Assembly (NCBI RefSeq): GCF_029873635.1
Contig: NC_080423.1
Location: forward strand, 107,183,988-107,247,987
Origin: Malania oleifera
Lineage: Eukaryota; Streptophyta; Magnoliopsida; Santalales; Ximeniaceae
Direction: 5' to 3'
Length of the DNA: 64,000 nucleotides
In this document: positions 1 through 11,420 of the stretch, piece after piece
How the letters are laid out: each line of letters starts with the position of its first letter
Numbering within the stretch: the first letter of the stretch is position 1
The notes under the pieces: model-generated
What the model was told of the DNA's origin: nothing
The model's input: only the letters and a program-made list of their open reading frames with translations
Database searches by the model: none
Made by a program: the position numbers and the translations under genes

Positions 1-935
1 GTGTTTGCTGGAACCAATGGTGAAACTCGATGTAGAAATGACAACATTTGCATTCTACAGTATATAATAAAAAAATAAAAATTCATTTTAGCCAAAAGAT
101 AAAGCAGAGTAACAGCTACAAATTGAGATTTCATCAAATGATGCGTGCCCGAATTTATATAATTCACATTCTGACCAACTAAATGCATCTCATATGAGAA
201 ACATCTCACCATCGCAGACTGTGAAAGAAGCTTGCACCAAGGCATCACCGTTTCGAAATTAGGGTTCTGCTTCTGACAAAAACTCCACGAGGAGAAAGAA
301 CTCTTCGGCTTCTCCACCACGATCGGTGGAATCCCTTAAACAACCAAAACCTCAGCCTCATAAATCCAAATTCAAATGCAAATTCAAATTTTCCTCATAG
401 CAGAAACCGAAAAAACCAACACGCTACAGAATATAGACATGCAAAGAGATCAGTGGCAAACTGACAAACAACTCCTCACCTTCCGCGATCGGCGTCGACA
501 CCGCGACCGCCGGCGCCGCCTCTCCCTTTCCAGAATTCACAGCATCCCCGGCGCCGCATCCAGGAACTGCAGGATCCACGGGACCACAGTCGGCGGGATC
601 CGCCGCCGGCGAGCACAAATCCTTTGGATTCTCCGCAGCCAGCGCTGATTTCTCCGAAGCACCGCCTGTCTCCGCCTGAAACTCGCGGAAATCGAACATT
701 CAGCTCACAAACATAACATCAAAATCCAAAACTCCAGAGCTTCAAAAACACCGTAACATTCATGATGGAAAAAAGAACAACACAAAAAAAGAAAAAGAGA
801 AGAAAGAAAAAGAAGCTCGAGATGATCGATTCTCGTGACCTTGTGACGCTTTGGCGACGGAGGCTTCTCTTCGGAGGACGAAGATCGCTTGCTGTTGTTT
901 CCCGATAGAGATCCACTTCGTCTCGTCGAAACCAT
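1..935 (-). CDS. FHA/AAA-ATPase protein, 5' four exons (gene continues beyond window start)
   Basis: Minus-strand gene whose 5' end lies here. Exons by eye: 935-840 (start MVSTRRSGSLSG), 675-480, 334-210 and 54-1, separated by introns of 145-164 bp. Donors are GT (AAG|GTCACG, G|GTGAGG, ATG|GTGAGA), acceptors AG (TTTCAG|G, TTTAAG|GG, CTGTAG|A), and phases join cleanly (96, 196, 125, 54 nt). Exon 3 encodes KSSFSSWSFCQKQNPNFET followed by PWCKLLSQSA; exon 4 encodes ISTSSFTIGSSKH, the start of an FHA domain. This matches my memory of the plant family related to Arabidopsis At4g02480/At1g02890, whose members have an N-terminal low-complexity Ser/Lys region, an FHA-like domain and a C-terminal AAA ATPase. 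The ATPase domain is outside the window, so ATP hydrolysis is inferred from family membership. The Ser/Lys/Arg-rich N-terminus (residues 5-31) suggests nuclear targeting. The track ORFs in this area are single exons or shadows of it. Confidence 0.82.
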
Positions 936-1042
936 GACTCCCCTTTCTTTCTCCGTTCGAGACTTGGAAAGAGAGAGAGAGAGAGGGAGAGAGAGGAAGA
1001 AGAAGGATATATGCAATTATGTGATTTATGTCTTTCCAAAAA

Positions 1043-1081
<39 letters not shown>

Positions 1082-1855
1082 CAATTGTGCCGTTTTTCGT
1101 TTTTCCTTTTTCTATTTTCTATTTTTTATTTTTTATTTTTTAAGTTTTCTATATCTGGTAGGTGGCTGGATATTCAATGCCGCGCGTCCTTTTCTTTCTT
1201 TTTTTTTCTTTTTTTCTCTTTTTATTTTTGGCGTTTGGGGTTTCATGCGGAAGAGCAGTGCAGTGGCCACTGACCAGACAAGCGCAGGTTAGCTCGACAA
1301 ACGTGAGGAGCGCAGGATAGCGCCGTTGTTCATTTCTTTCGCCCTAACGTGTGCCACAGCACTCTTCTCTTCCAGCGCAATATTTTACGTGAAATATCTC
1401 ACATTACACTTGTGCAGTGACGTGCTCTAACGTGCACCGGGTGCGACTTGCTAATTGTTTTTGCATTTCTCCTTTTTTATTTTCCCTCAAGTAATGGGGC
1501 CATTCCGCTTTGGCAATAAATTACCCCATCACTTAATAAAAGGTCCACTAATTATTTATTTTTCAAATTATTAAATTACATAAATATCCCTTAATATATG
1601 ACAAAAATATGATAGCTACCCTCGGGTTTTAAATATGGCAATGATGATTACTGAAATTTAGTAATTAATTACACGAAGGTGTGGTATAATTGTATTTGAC
1701 ACCCTTACATGAATTGTATATTCATTTATTATTGTGATATTTTATTACTTTGATTCAAATTATTATATTATTATTCTTTGCTACGAGCAATTTAACATAT
1801 CCAGTCAATTATTTTAAAATGTTTAAACTTTTGAAGTATAGTGCCACATGTTAAT
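936..1855. other. Upstream region of the AAA-ATPase gene, with microsatellites
   Basis: Intergenic sequence 5' of the minus-strand AAA-ATPase gene. It holds a GA-rich tract (about 968-1000, probably in the 5' UTR), an A-run followed by a (TA)n tract (about 1038-1078), pyrimidine-rich stretches (1090-1230) and AT-rich DNA to 1855. The GA tract close to the start codon is common in plant 5' UTRs. No other gene is supported; the short ORFs here are low-complexity. Confidence 0.5.
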
Positions 1856-1977
1856 TAGGAGTCTACAAAAATTATCGAAAAATTGAAAATCGAACCAAAA
1901 TCGAACTGAAACTATACACGATTTGATTTTTCGGTTTTCAATTTTCGATTTCGGTCGTAATTTTCAAAAATAAAAAA

Positions 1978-2010
<33 letters not shown>

Positions 2011-2041
2011 TATGTTGAAACCGAAAAACTGATTTATAAAA

Positions 2042-2073
<32 letters not shown>

Positions 2074-2475
2074 ATATGGCTAGTAAAATGTAGCATACAA
2101 TATAACCATATAGTCACTATAGAAAATAAAAATCCTTAATAAATTTTTAAGAACTTTATGAAAAATAAAGGTTATTTTTGTTAAAAGTGACCAACATATT
2201 TTATTTTGTTAAAATTGTGAATTCTTATAAAAAAAAATTAAAATGTTCAATAAATTTTCAACAACTTTATGAAAAATAAAGGTTTTTTTTTGTAAAAAAA
2301 TCGGTTTAAAACCGAAAAACTATAACCGAACCGCCACATTTTCGGTTTTCAATTAAAACATAATTTCGGTTCTATTTCAGTTTCGGTTTCGGTTCGAAAA
2401 TATCAAAATCAAAAATTTCAGTTCGATTTTCGGTTCTGGCCAAAATTGAACCACACCGAACCGTGTACAGTCCTA
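1856..2475. mobile_element. hAT-type non-autonomous element (MITE)
   Basis: The terminal inverted repeats are imperfect: TAGGAGTCTACA at the left and TGTACAGTCCTA at the right. Flanks are an 8-bp target duplication with one mismatch, ATGTTAAT (1848-1855) and GTGTTAAT (2476-2483), as expected for hAT elements. The interior is built of repeated CGGTTTCGGTTTTCGG motifs on the left and their complements on the right, so the element can fold back on itself. A (TA)n run lies near 2042-2070. No coding capacity. Confidence 0.75.
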
Positions 2476-2553
2476 GTGTTAATATATTCAATCGTGTTGA
2501 AGTGTAATCCACTAGATAATACATTTTTAAAATATATTCGACAATAATAAACT

Positions 2554-2764
2554 CGATCGAGTTAGTTCAAATGGTAAGGGCGACTTGTGACTTTGATGAC
2601 TCTAAGGTCACGGGTTCAATTCCCTCTTGAGAGTTTACCCCGATGAATTACCAGGGGTGCATCAATAGGTATGCAGCTTTTATCTTCCGAATTTTGTGTC
2701 ACATCATAGTGTCCAAAGTGACGCAATAGTTGCTGGAGTTCCTAAATTACCAAAAAACAAAAAC
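2554..2764 (+). mobile_element. tRNA-derived SINE
   Basis: The left part looks like a tRNA with pol III internal promoter: an A-box-like TTAGTTCAAATGG near 2561-2573 and a B-box-like GGGTTCAATTCC near 2612-2623. A non-tRNA body follows to about 2764. The element is bounded by near-identical direct repeats, ATATTCGACAATAATAAACT (2534-2553) and ATATTCAATAATAAACT (2765-2781), differing by a 3-bp indel. That length fits LINE-mediated retroposition. It is not a functional tRNA because no acceptor stem pairs around it. Confidence 0.75.
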
Positions 2765-3272
2765 ATATTCAATAATAAACTAGATAAATTACATCAAGAT
2801 ATTTTTAGGTGCAACAAATCATGCTAATGGGTGTTTAGTAAAATTAAGTATCGAGTGTTGACATTAAATTCAAAACTAATTTTATAAGTCAATTATAAAT
2901 TTTAACTTAAACATAAATGATATAGTATTTAAATAATTTGGTGTCTAATATCTGCTTATTTGTTGTTTTTTAATTTCAATATTTTTAATTATATATAGTA
3001 CAAGTAATTGCACAAATGAATGTTTTTTTTTTATTTTAGCGTAATAAATTTATTTAATAATAAAAAATAAAATTTAATACAACATATTGTTTAACAAAAA
3101 AGATAAAACATATAATTTTTTAATTTTGACGATAGTTCGAATAATATGCACGTGCATCTTACCAAGCATTTTTCTTTTTATATAGTCTTCTTTGTCATTT
3201 GATGGGCTGGACTTATTGGAGTAGGACGTGACACCTTCAATTCTATGCATTGCATAGTATTAATCTTATAAT

Positions 3273-3785
3273 TAGGGATAAACATTTGGTCAATTCGGTT
3301 GATTAACTGAATTAATAAAAAAAAAAAAAGATTAAAAAATCTCATTAGCCGAACTGAACCAAAACTCCATATTAATTGAACTCAAAACCGATCAAACCGA
3401 ATTTCGATTAAATCAGTTAACCAATTTAATATTTTAACATATATATATATATATAATATTTTTGATATATATACATATAATATAAATAATATATAATATA
3501 TATAATTTTAATATGTAATATATAAAAATATATAAAATTTTAGTTTATATATAATATATAAAATATTTTAATATAAAATACATATAATTATTTATTATTA
3601 ATCTATACTATTCTTTTAATACGACTAACCAAATTAACTAAATTCAAAAAGTGAACCAAAAATTGAAAACCTAAATTCAAGGAAAATGAAAATCGAATCG
3701 AATCGAATAAATTTTTAACCGAACCGAATCAATCGAAATTACTTGGTTAATCTTATTAATTCGATTTTAATAATGCTCACCCCGA
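3273..3785. mobile_element. hAT MITE in duplication copy A
   Basis: The left end is TAGGGATAAACATTTGGTC and the right end AATGCTCACCCCGA, imperfect inverted repeats of the TAGGGGTGAGCATT type. A perfect 8-bp target duplication CTTATAAT lies at 3265-3272 and 3786-3793. The interior is AT-rich with GAACCGAA/TTCGGTT motifs and a (TA)n region. It is orthologous by position to 21889-22179 in copy B, so the insertion predates the duplication. Confidence 0.82.
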
Positions 3786-4246
3786 CTTATAATTTGTTAA
3801 CCATTTAAACATCAATATTGTCAATGTTGACTTACCAATGCTTCTAAAATAATGGATACGTGGTTGTATTGAATACTAATATTCTTTAAATATTTGTTGA
3901 ATACACATTACATGTTTAAAAAATACAACAAATATTTTAAAAACATAATTAAATATGTTTACAATGTATCATACACGTGCATATGGACAACCACTTCAAA
4001 TGTGTGAACATTATAAATACCAAAATATTAACTAGTCATGTCTTTTACAAGAAAAAAAAAATTAAAAAAGACATGATAAAAAGGAAAATATAGCATTCTC
4101 AAAAACATTAAACTTTTATTTATGTATGGTTTTATGTTCAAATCTAGTCATTTTAATTTTGTTATTGATACACCCAAATTTTACAGGGATACCCATAGGG
4201 GCGGATAGCTGTAAGGCCAACATTTGACAGCATTTGATGTCTCGCA

Positions 4247-4646
4247 TAGGAGTGGCAAAACGGGCCGAAATCCGACAGGTGACCCGTGATCCGTCTGTTT
4301 AAACCGCATTTGGGCTTAATGCAAGCTGACCCGTTTATAAGCAGGTCAACTCGGACTTAACCCATTTATTAAATGAGGTAGACGGGTTCGGGTGAGGTCA
4401 CCCGTTTAAAAATAAAATGAATGAGTGTTTTTTTTTAATATGTCATTTTATATGAAATGTTTAAAAAATTTTAAAATAAATAAATTATGTTTTATGAACG
4501 GGTGACTCGTTTATTAAATGGGCGAATTTGGGTTTACATAGTAGTCAGTGGTTAATAAACGGGTCAACCCAAACCCGAACTTGTTTAATCCTGACCCATT
4601 TATGACCCACCCGAACCCGGTCTGTTAATCCATTTTGCCACCCCTA
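4247..4646. mobile_element. hAT MITE (TAGGAGTGGCAAAACGGG type), copy A
   Basis: The terminal inverted repeats are TAGGAGTGGCAAAACGGG and CCATTTTGCCACCCCTA. The 8-bp target duplications are GTCTCGCA (4239-4246) and GTCTCACA (4647-4654). The interior alternates GGGTGACCCG-like and GGGTCAACCC-like motifs with potential for foldback. The orthologous copy is 22640-23051 in duplication copy B, with equivalent duplications. No coding capacity. Confidence 0.85.
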
Positions 4647-4676
4647 GTCTCACATAACTACCTCCCGGTTATCCAT

Positions 4677-6886
4677 TGTCACGACCTGCTCATTTTTCAC
4701 ATTTTTTTTATAATATAATAATAATATCAACATCATACATTCCAGCTCAGCAGGTCACCATCTACCTGGACCCGTGGGTACTAGGGATACATCAGAATAT
4801 ATGTAACAGAAGTCTAAGCAGCAGGAAATATACAATCACATGCATCTTCTCATTTTATATATCACGATATACCAGAGTTACTACAATCGTTGTACTTTCA
4901 TATATACATCCCAAAAATGAAAACTATGGATAATACCCACAAAACCTAACGGTCCCTACCAAAAATTTACCCTTTACAGAGGGCAAATAAACAACACTAA
5001 CTCAGCGGGGCTTTTCCCGCTCTCCTATCTGGGGCTCCTGAAAAGTTTATAAGATTTAAGGGTGAGACACCCCTCAGTAAAAGAAATAAACTAATACTAG
5101 TGTGTGGCAACATGAGTATTCAATGTTCTACATATATCATATATAACATATTCAGTACTATTTATCAAATTTGGGAAAACATATGTATATCAAAACATGG
5201 CAGAACATACTGTATTTCATAAGCACATCTCATCTCATATCATAATAATAACATAAAAACAATCCTGGTAGGTTAGCTGGCTGTTGTCATGTATTACCCC
5301 CACATGACTGGGTTGTGTGGCCCGAATGAAGGACCTGATCATGGTTGGCTGACTACTGCCAAGTCAAACAGTAGTCTATAGGTCCGATGGGTCTGCCAGA
5401 CCTGGTCCGTACACCAGGGGCGATAACAGCACACTTCTTGAAAATAACCACATCGACCATCCAATCTCACACCACTCCGTACAACGGCATTAACACAGAT
5501 ATCATGATCACGAGGACCATGGACACATAGCAACGGTACCATACAAGTGCTAGCCTACACCAAGCTAACCAGGTTCTGATATCATATAACATATATTAAA
5601 ACTGTGATACATAGATATCTCATATCATTTATTTTCACATAAATCATATCATTTGCATATATATTTGTATCATGAAAATCATCGGTCCGTACGCCGGTAT
5701 TACACATTTTATCATAACTCGGCCCGTACGCCGGCAAATCATGTAAAAATCTCAGCCCGTACGCCGATTTTCCATCATACAAATCCATATCATCCACATT
5801 CCCAGAAAACAGTATTTCATTACATTTTATACTCATGCCACACAAACGGATTTTCACATATTCAACCATACAATCATTTTCACTGTATTTTGCAAATATA
5901 AAACATATATAAAAATATATATACATTTTCCATAAATCAGATGCTAAATATATATATACAAGCATTTTCCAAAACAAAACTAGTTTAGTTTATTCCCTTA
6001 CCTGATTCCTGAAAAGCCCCTAATAAAACTGCCCCACACCCGCAGGGTTCCTAACTCAACACCCTGAAAATGAAAACTCCCGGTATTAAAGTTCAATATT
6101 TCTAAGTACATAATACTTTCCTCAACTGTCAAAAACCCAAATATTGAGTAGAAAGTTTTTACCCAAAAGTTTTTAAGTCTAACACTTGAGGGATTCCCTG
6201 ACCAATACCCCAAAACTGAAAACTCTCAGTATTAAATTTCAGTATTTTCATGCGCACAACATTTCTTATAACTGGAGCAAGACCAAATATGACTTAAAAA
6301 GCTTTACCTCAACTCTGGGATGATTTCCAACTAGCTTTCACCAACGAACCGTTCTGGCAGATTTGGAGAGAACTTCCCTAGGAGTGTCGTGGTGACTTTG
6401 GATTGTCGATCCGGCGAAGATCTGGCCCGAAATCGACGAAAGAAAGAGGGAGAACCGAAGGGGAGAGAGAGAGAGAGGATGAAGATAGCTTAATTATAAA
6501 GTTAAAATTCGGATTTCCCATATTTATAGAACAGGGAATTTCGTCGACGAGCCCGTCCTTCGTCGATGAGTGCTTCACAAATTTCATTGATGAAATCCAC
6601 CCCTCGTTGACGAAATTCAGTCGGCTCAAAAACCCCTCTCGGTATTTTCTCGTCAATGAGCCCCCTGTGTTCGTCGACGAATTCTCTTAAGCCTTCGTCG
6701 ACGAATTCTCTTAAGCCTTCGTCGACAAATCCCCTGTATTCGTCGATGAAGTCCTGCTAATCCCCTTTTTCCATTTTTCCTCCCAAAGTTCAATATTGTC
6801 GTCGAAATCGACGGCCTCCTTCTGTTTCCGATCTCCATTTCCCTCTCTTTATTATTTAAATACCATTTTAAATTCAGGTCGTTACA
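4677..6886 (-). mobile_element. Solo LTR, Tekay-like Ty3/gypsy, family 1
   Basis: The LTR runs TGTCACGACC...GGTCGTTACA (2210 bp) with a perfect 5-bp target duplication TCCAT (4672-4676 and 6887-6891). Copy B has the uninterrupted site GGTTATCCATAACC near 23083, which confirms the insertion limits. Orientation is minus: a TATA-like TATTTATAGAA (6519-6529 on plus) lies inside a cluster of CGTCGACGA palindromes (6539-6760). A minisatellite of CCCGTACGCCGG units is at 5680-5770. No internal region or partner LTR is present. Confidence 0.88.
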
Positions 6887-7080
6887 TCCATAACCTTTAA
6901 TGTGGTTACAACAGTTACTATTGATGTCCTACATAACTGCCTTGAGTCATCCATAACCCCCTCAAGCATAATGGTAAGTCACCCATAACCCCCCTAAGCA
7001 TAATGGCGAATCACCCATAACCCTCATAAGCATAATAGCAAGCTCATAAATGTCAAACTGAAGGGGAGCCTACCTTCACC

Positions 7081-9827
7081 TGTAGAAACTCGAACCTCAA
7101 AAATAAAAGAAAATAAATAAGGATGGGAGAAATAAAGGAAAACGAAGGAAAAAGAAAGAAACTGGTTTCACATAACCCAAATCGTCGACGGTTTTACAGA
7201 GCTTGGGAAAAATTGTCGACAGTTTCAGTCAACTAAGGATGGTCAACTGCCAAACCGTTTACGGTTTTGTTAGGGCAGGGAAAACCATTGGTTTTCGTAC
7301 AGTTTTTCTTATTTAAGGGCAAAGCAAGGGTTTTAGATTTTCGAAACGTTAGCAGTCTATTTTTTAGGAACAGGTAAGGGGATTAAGTTAAGTCGGGTTT
7401 TTATTAAATTTGAACCAATTAAGGTGCTTTATATATGTACACTTAAGATTTTAAAGGTTATTTCGAAAACCAAACGTTCAAAATGAACTTTACAAACATA
7501 GAATATAGATACGATATTTTCAATAAAATGAATGGTGGAAAGCTTGGTTTTACCTAACAAACTAAATATACTGTGTTTTCTTGGTTGTCTACTAGACTAT
7601 GTTCAAATATTGAAACCATGTGGCAGGTGAATAATCCATATGGTTATTGTATAACCGAAGTTGAGTATGTGTAACGTCCCTCAATTTATAAACATAAAAT
7701 ATCACATAATAAATGAAATCGTCAACCCGAACCCGTGGGTAATGGGGACACCTGTCATACACAGTGGAAAACCTAGCAGCAGTAAACATAAAAATCCATA
7801 CGTCCACCCATAAAACATAATACGAGAGCTTTTATAACATTATAATACTGTACTTCTGTACATATCCATACACATCAAAATATCTCTAGGGTTACACAAA
7901 ATAACTCTAACCCTAGTACAAAATCTTACCCTTCTCACAGGTAATCTCACTAATTCAATGGCGGCCCTGACCCGCCGATCTCTCTGAGGCTCCTGAAAAA
8001 TTTAATAATGTTGGGGGTGAGACACTTCTCAGTAAGGGAAAGTAAACTAAATACAGCTGTGTGGCAACATGAATATTTAATGCATTTATACGTATACAGT
8101 ACATTTCATAACTCTATAAATATCATCATATCGTACTGGGTAAACATATATTTTCACACCTGTTAATAATCATAACATACATAAAATCATCTATTATAAT
8201 TGTAGTACTGAAAACAAACCCACGATGAATAGCTAGCTGGTGTCATGTATTACCCCCCATGACGGGTTGTGCAGCTCGAAGGCGGGACCCGACAATGGCT
8301 GGCCGACTACTGCCGAATCAAATATGTCTGTAAGTACGATAAGCCCGCCACACCCTGGTCCGGACTGCCAGGTGGACGTCCACACTTTACTGAAAGCCAC
8401 ATCGACTATCCATCTCCCATCCCCTCATGGGATGGTTAGCACTAATCTGACGTAGATATCTGATCTACACATATAGCTACGGTACCGAGCCCCTGAGCTG
8501 AACTAAACTAACATCCTGGTGGTGATAACATATAATACATGATCATATATATAACATCATTACGGCCTTGCGCCGAAAATATAGTAATTACGGTCTCGCA
8601 CCAATAACATAAATACAGCCTCATGTCGATAACATAAATACGGCCTCGTGTCGATAACATAAATATATGGCCTCAATCCAAAATTGTCTTAGGTATATAT
8701 ATTCTAAAAATACATCATTTATCACATAATTGTCAAAACCATCACAACATAACTCATATTTTCATAATACCTGAAATCATGCTTTGTTCGTAAAATCTTT
8801 CACATCATAATACATTTCATATAAAATAATATTCATGCCACACATATGCTGTTAAAAGTCATACTTCATATTCTAAAATCGTGATTTTCCGACACCTCAT
8901 ACATACATATATATTTTAATCATCATAACAGTATTTTCCCAATCGTACATTTCATTCGTAATACACAATATAACATATGCTTTTCTGAAAATAAATGTAC
9001 TCATAATCAATAATAATTTGCATGAAAAATTACTGTTTTAGTTTATTCCCTTACCTGACTATTGAGAAATTCCTTAGGACCCAAATCCTACGCCCTTAGC
9101 GCCCGAAATTCAACTCCTGAAATTTACATTTTCCCCATATTAATTAATCTATTTCTCCAAAATAATACTTATCTAGCCTTCCCTAGGCTCCATATACCTC
9201 AAATTAATATTTAAACTATTATTTAACATCCCTACTTAATTTTCCAAATTTTGCCTGCGGGTCCCAAAATTACACCCGTGGCACTCACCCAGGTCGTAAA
9301 TTTTAGAAATCCTACTTCAGTCCCAGATGCTTAATATTTTAGCATTTCTAAATTAATGCTAATTAATTAAAAATAAGCCCCTTAATAATCACCGCACCCC
9401 AAATTTGGGGTTTTGGCCCGACACCCCCACGAGAATTTCGTCCCACTAGACTTGTAGAGAATCATCCCTAGATTCTCGTGGTGGTGTCCGTTCGTCAATT
9501 GGGCTTATATTTTACAAGAAATTAAAGAAAAATAAAAAAATGGCTTACCCCAGGGAATACGCTTACGCCGCTCCTACCACCGATCCACTTCGGTAAAAAT
9601 GACAGCAGCGGTGAATGGAGTCTAGTGGTATCTTCGGATTTTCGATCGGGCGAAAATCCGTCACGAAATCGAGGAGAGAGGGAGAGAGAACGTGAGGAGA
9701 GATAGAGAGATTGCAGGTTGCAGGAAAGAAAACAATTAAATAAATAAAGAAGAAGGAGAAGAATATTGGGGGGGCGTGAATCATTACTAAAGAAGTCACC
9801 TAAAGCTTCTTTTAAAGCTTCAGGTGA

Positions 9828-9868
<41 letters not shown>

Positions 9869-11183
9869 AATATAATAATAATAATGTATTTAATTAATAA
9901 TAATAATAATATATATATTTTATTAATAAAATAAAAATAAATTTTAATTAATTATTTTTTTATTTTTCTTTTAAATTCGATTAATTAATTAATAATAATA
10001 ATAATAATAATATTTTATTTTTTTTTAGAAATCAATCTACTAATCTTTTATATCTCTTTTTTTTGGGGGGGTTTTTACAGTATGATTGTGAAAATACATT
10101 GTAGAATGGTGAGTACACTTGTTGTGGAAATACTAGAACTATTTGTGAAAAATACTAAAATTGTTTATGCAAAATACTGAATTTTGATATGACAGCTGCA
10201 GGCCAGATTTTATTTGACGGTCGAGGGTCAGGTTCTATTTGATGGCTGAGATCCGAGTTGTATGTGACAGCCGAGAGTTGGATTTTACTTGACTGCCAAG
10301 AGCTAGGTTTTATTGTGAAATGGCAGGTTTAATACAAAATGAGATTTAAAGTATAGTTTTTTTTATTTAAATTGCATGATATGGTTTAAGAACCCTGAGG
10401 ACAGTTGTATTGTGAGCATGGTACCGTTGCTCGGGAATTACTATTTGGCCATGTGCGCCCACACTGTATTGAGAAGTGTAGGGTGGTTTTAGCCGATTGA
10501 CCTATGAAGGGTTGATGGACCTTTCCTAGGTTCCGGATCAGGAAGTGGTAAGGCAATCGGACCTGCAACGAGGTTGTGGATGCCTGTAGACACACTTGCA
10601 TATGGTTACTTTGACTTTGTTTGGGTTGATCCCCCAAGGCTAAGTCCAGCTTTCGAGCTGCACAACTCGTCATGGGGGTTAAGCATGTCGTCTAGTCTCA
10701 TGGAGTGTCTTTTACGCATATATGTTAATTTATGTAAATGGTGTTCTTTATTTACGAAGTTGGTTTACACTATGGAATTAAATGGGTATTTTCAACTGTG
10801 TCAGTATAAGTAGAATACACAAATGCTATTTTCGGTTTGTTGGATAAAGGGATATTTTCTATATACACTAAAACTCATGTTGGCCACACAATGATATTAA
10901 CTTAATCTGCCTTATCGAGAAGTGTCTCACCCCAATACACAAATCATTTTTCAGGACCATCTCGAGATCGAGCTTTGCAAGCTCCGGGGCGAGGTGATAG
11001 CTAGTTTCTTTTTGTGAGTGTCTGTAAGAACTCTAATGTATTTAAGTTATGTTTGAAATCCCTGGATATGTAATATGGTCGTATGGACTGAATTAGTTTT
11101 TTTTCTTTTGGTTGGAATGTAATATGAATATTTGGAGACCTTTGTGTATAAAGGTAGTTTAGAACTCGGGTAATATTTTGGAG
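7081..11183 (+). mobile_element. Solo LTR, family 4, 3'-truncated, with a nested LTR
   Basis: Begins TGTAGAAACTCGAACC right after TCACC (7076-7080) and matches the start of the family 4 LTR at 11421. It is interrupted by the family 2 LTR 7670-10079 and resumes at 10085. The 3' end is missing: sequence equivalent to about 13320-13483 of the intact family 4 LTR is absent, and the element joins flanking unit DNA near 11183 without a second target duplication. Its U3 carries AACCGTCGACGGTT-like palindromes at about 7183-7275. A minisatellite of GACAGCYGAGRGYYRGRTTT-like units is at 10190-10320. Confidence 0.8.
7670..10079 (-). mobile_element. Solo LTR, family 2, nested
   Basis: The LTR runs TGTAACGTCCC...GGTTTTTACA (2410 bp) inside the family 4 LTR, with a perfect target duplication GTATG (7665-7669 and 10080-10084). 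It carries the blocks shared by all families on the minus strand: the CATGACGGGTTGTGCAGC-type block near 8260, GGTACCG near 8478, and a minisatellite of CGGCCTCGTGYCGAWAAYAT units at 8563-8670. A (TA)n run (about 9832-9862) and AAT/TTA-rich runs sit in its U3, where other copies have CGTCGACGA arrays. Confidence 0.85.
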
Positions 11184-11420
11184 TCTCTCACTCTTCATTT
11201 ACTGTTGAAATTTGAATCTCTCATTCCCTAACTTAGGTATCAGAGTGATCTTTCAGAGTACACTCCGAGTCCTTCAGGCCATTTTTATTTGATTCCTTTC
11301 AGGTGGTTACAGTCAAATGACGATTTAACAAAAGTCATACGATTCTTGGGAGCAACAGTTAAACATGTTTTATTTACAATTAAAATGATAAATATCGATG
11401 CATGGACGTACTAGTATATA
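11184..11420 (+). repeat. Unit DNA of copy A, LTR-leader-like relic
   Basis: This is the copy A counterpart of 23310-23540. It contains CTCTCACTCTTCATTTACTG and the stretch CTTAGGTATCAGAGTGATC, which resembles the R-U5 part of LTRs in Tat/Athila-type gypsy elements. In copy B the same stretch is preceded by a TATA-like CTATAAAAAGG (23273). I read it as an old LTR relic that predates the tandem duplication; its limits are not visible. Confidence 0.4.

Noticed and set aside
424..699. 91-codon minus-strand ORF as a separate gene
   Set aside because: Its central part is exon 2 of the AAA-ATPase gene; both ends read into introns past clear splice sites.
2561..2630. tRNA gene
   Set aside because: A and B boxes are present but the acceptor stem does not pair, and flanking direct repeats mark it as a SINE head.
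5582..5977. 131-codon minus-strand ORF, and similar ORFs at 48508-48789 and 39366-39569
   Set aside because: These are translations of the family 1 LTR minisatellite (CGTACGCCGG units); the same frame is not kept between copies.
10386..10673. 95-codon minus-strand ORF, and 10574-10813 plus
   Set aside because: Both lie in the conserved blocks of a family 4 LTR and are not kept in the intact copy at 11421-13483.
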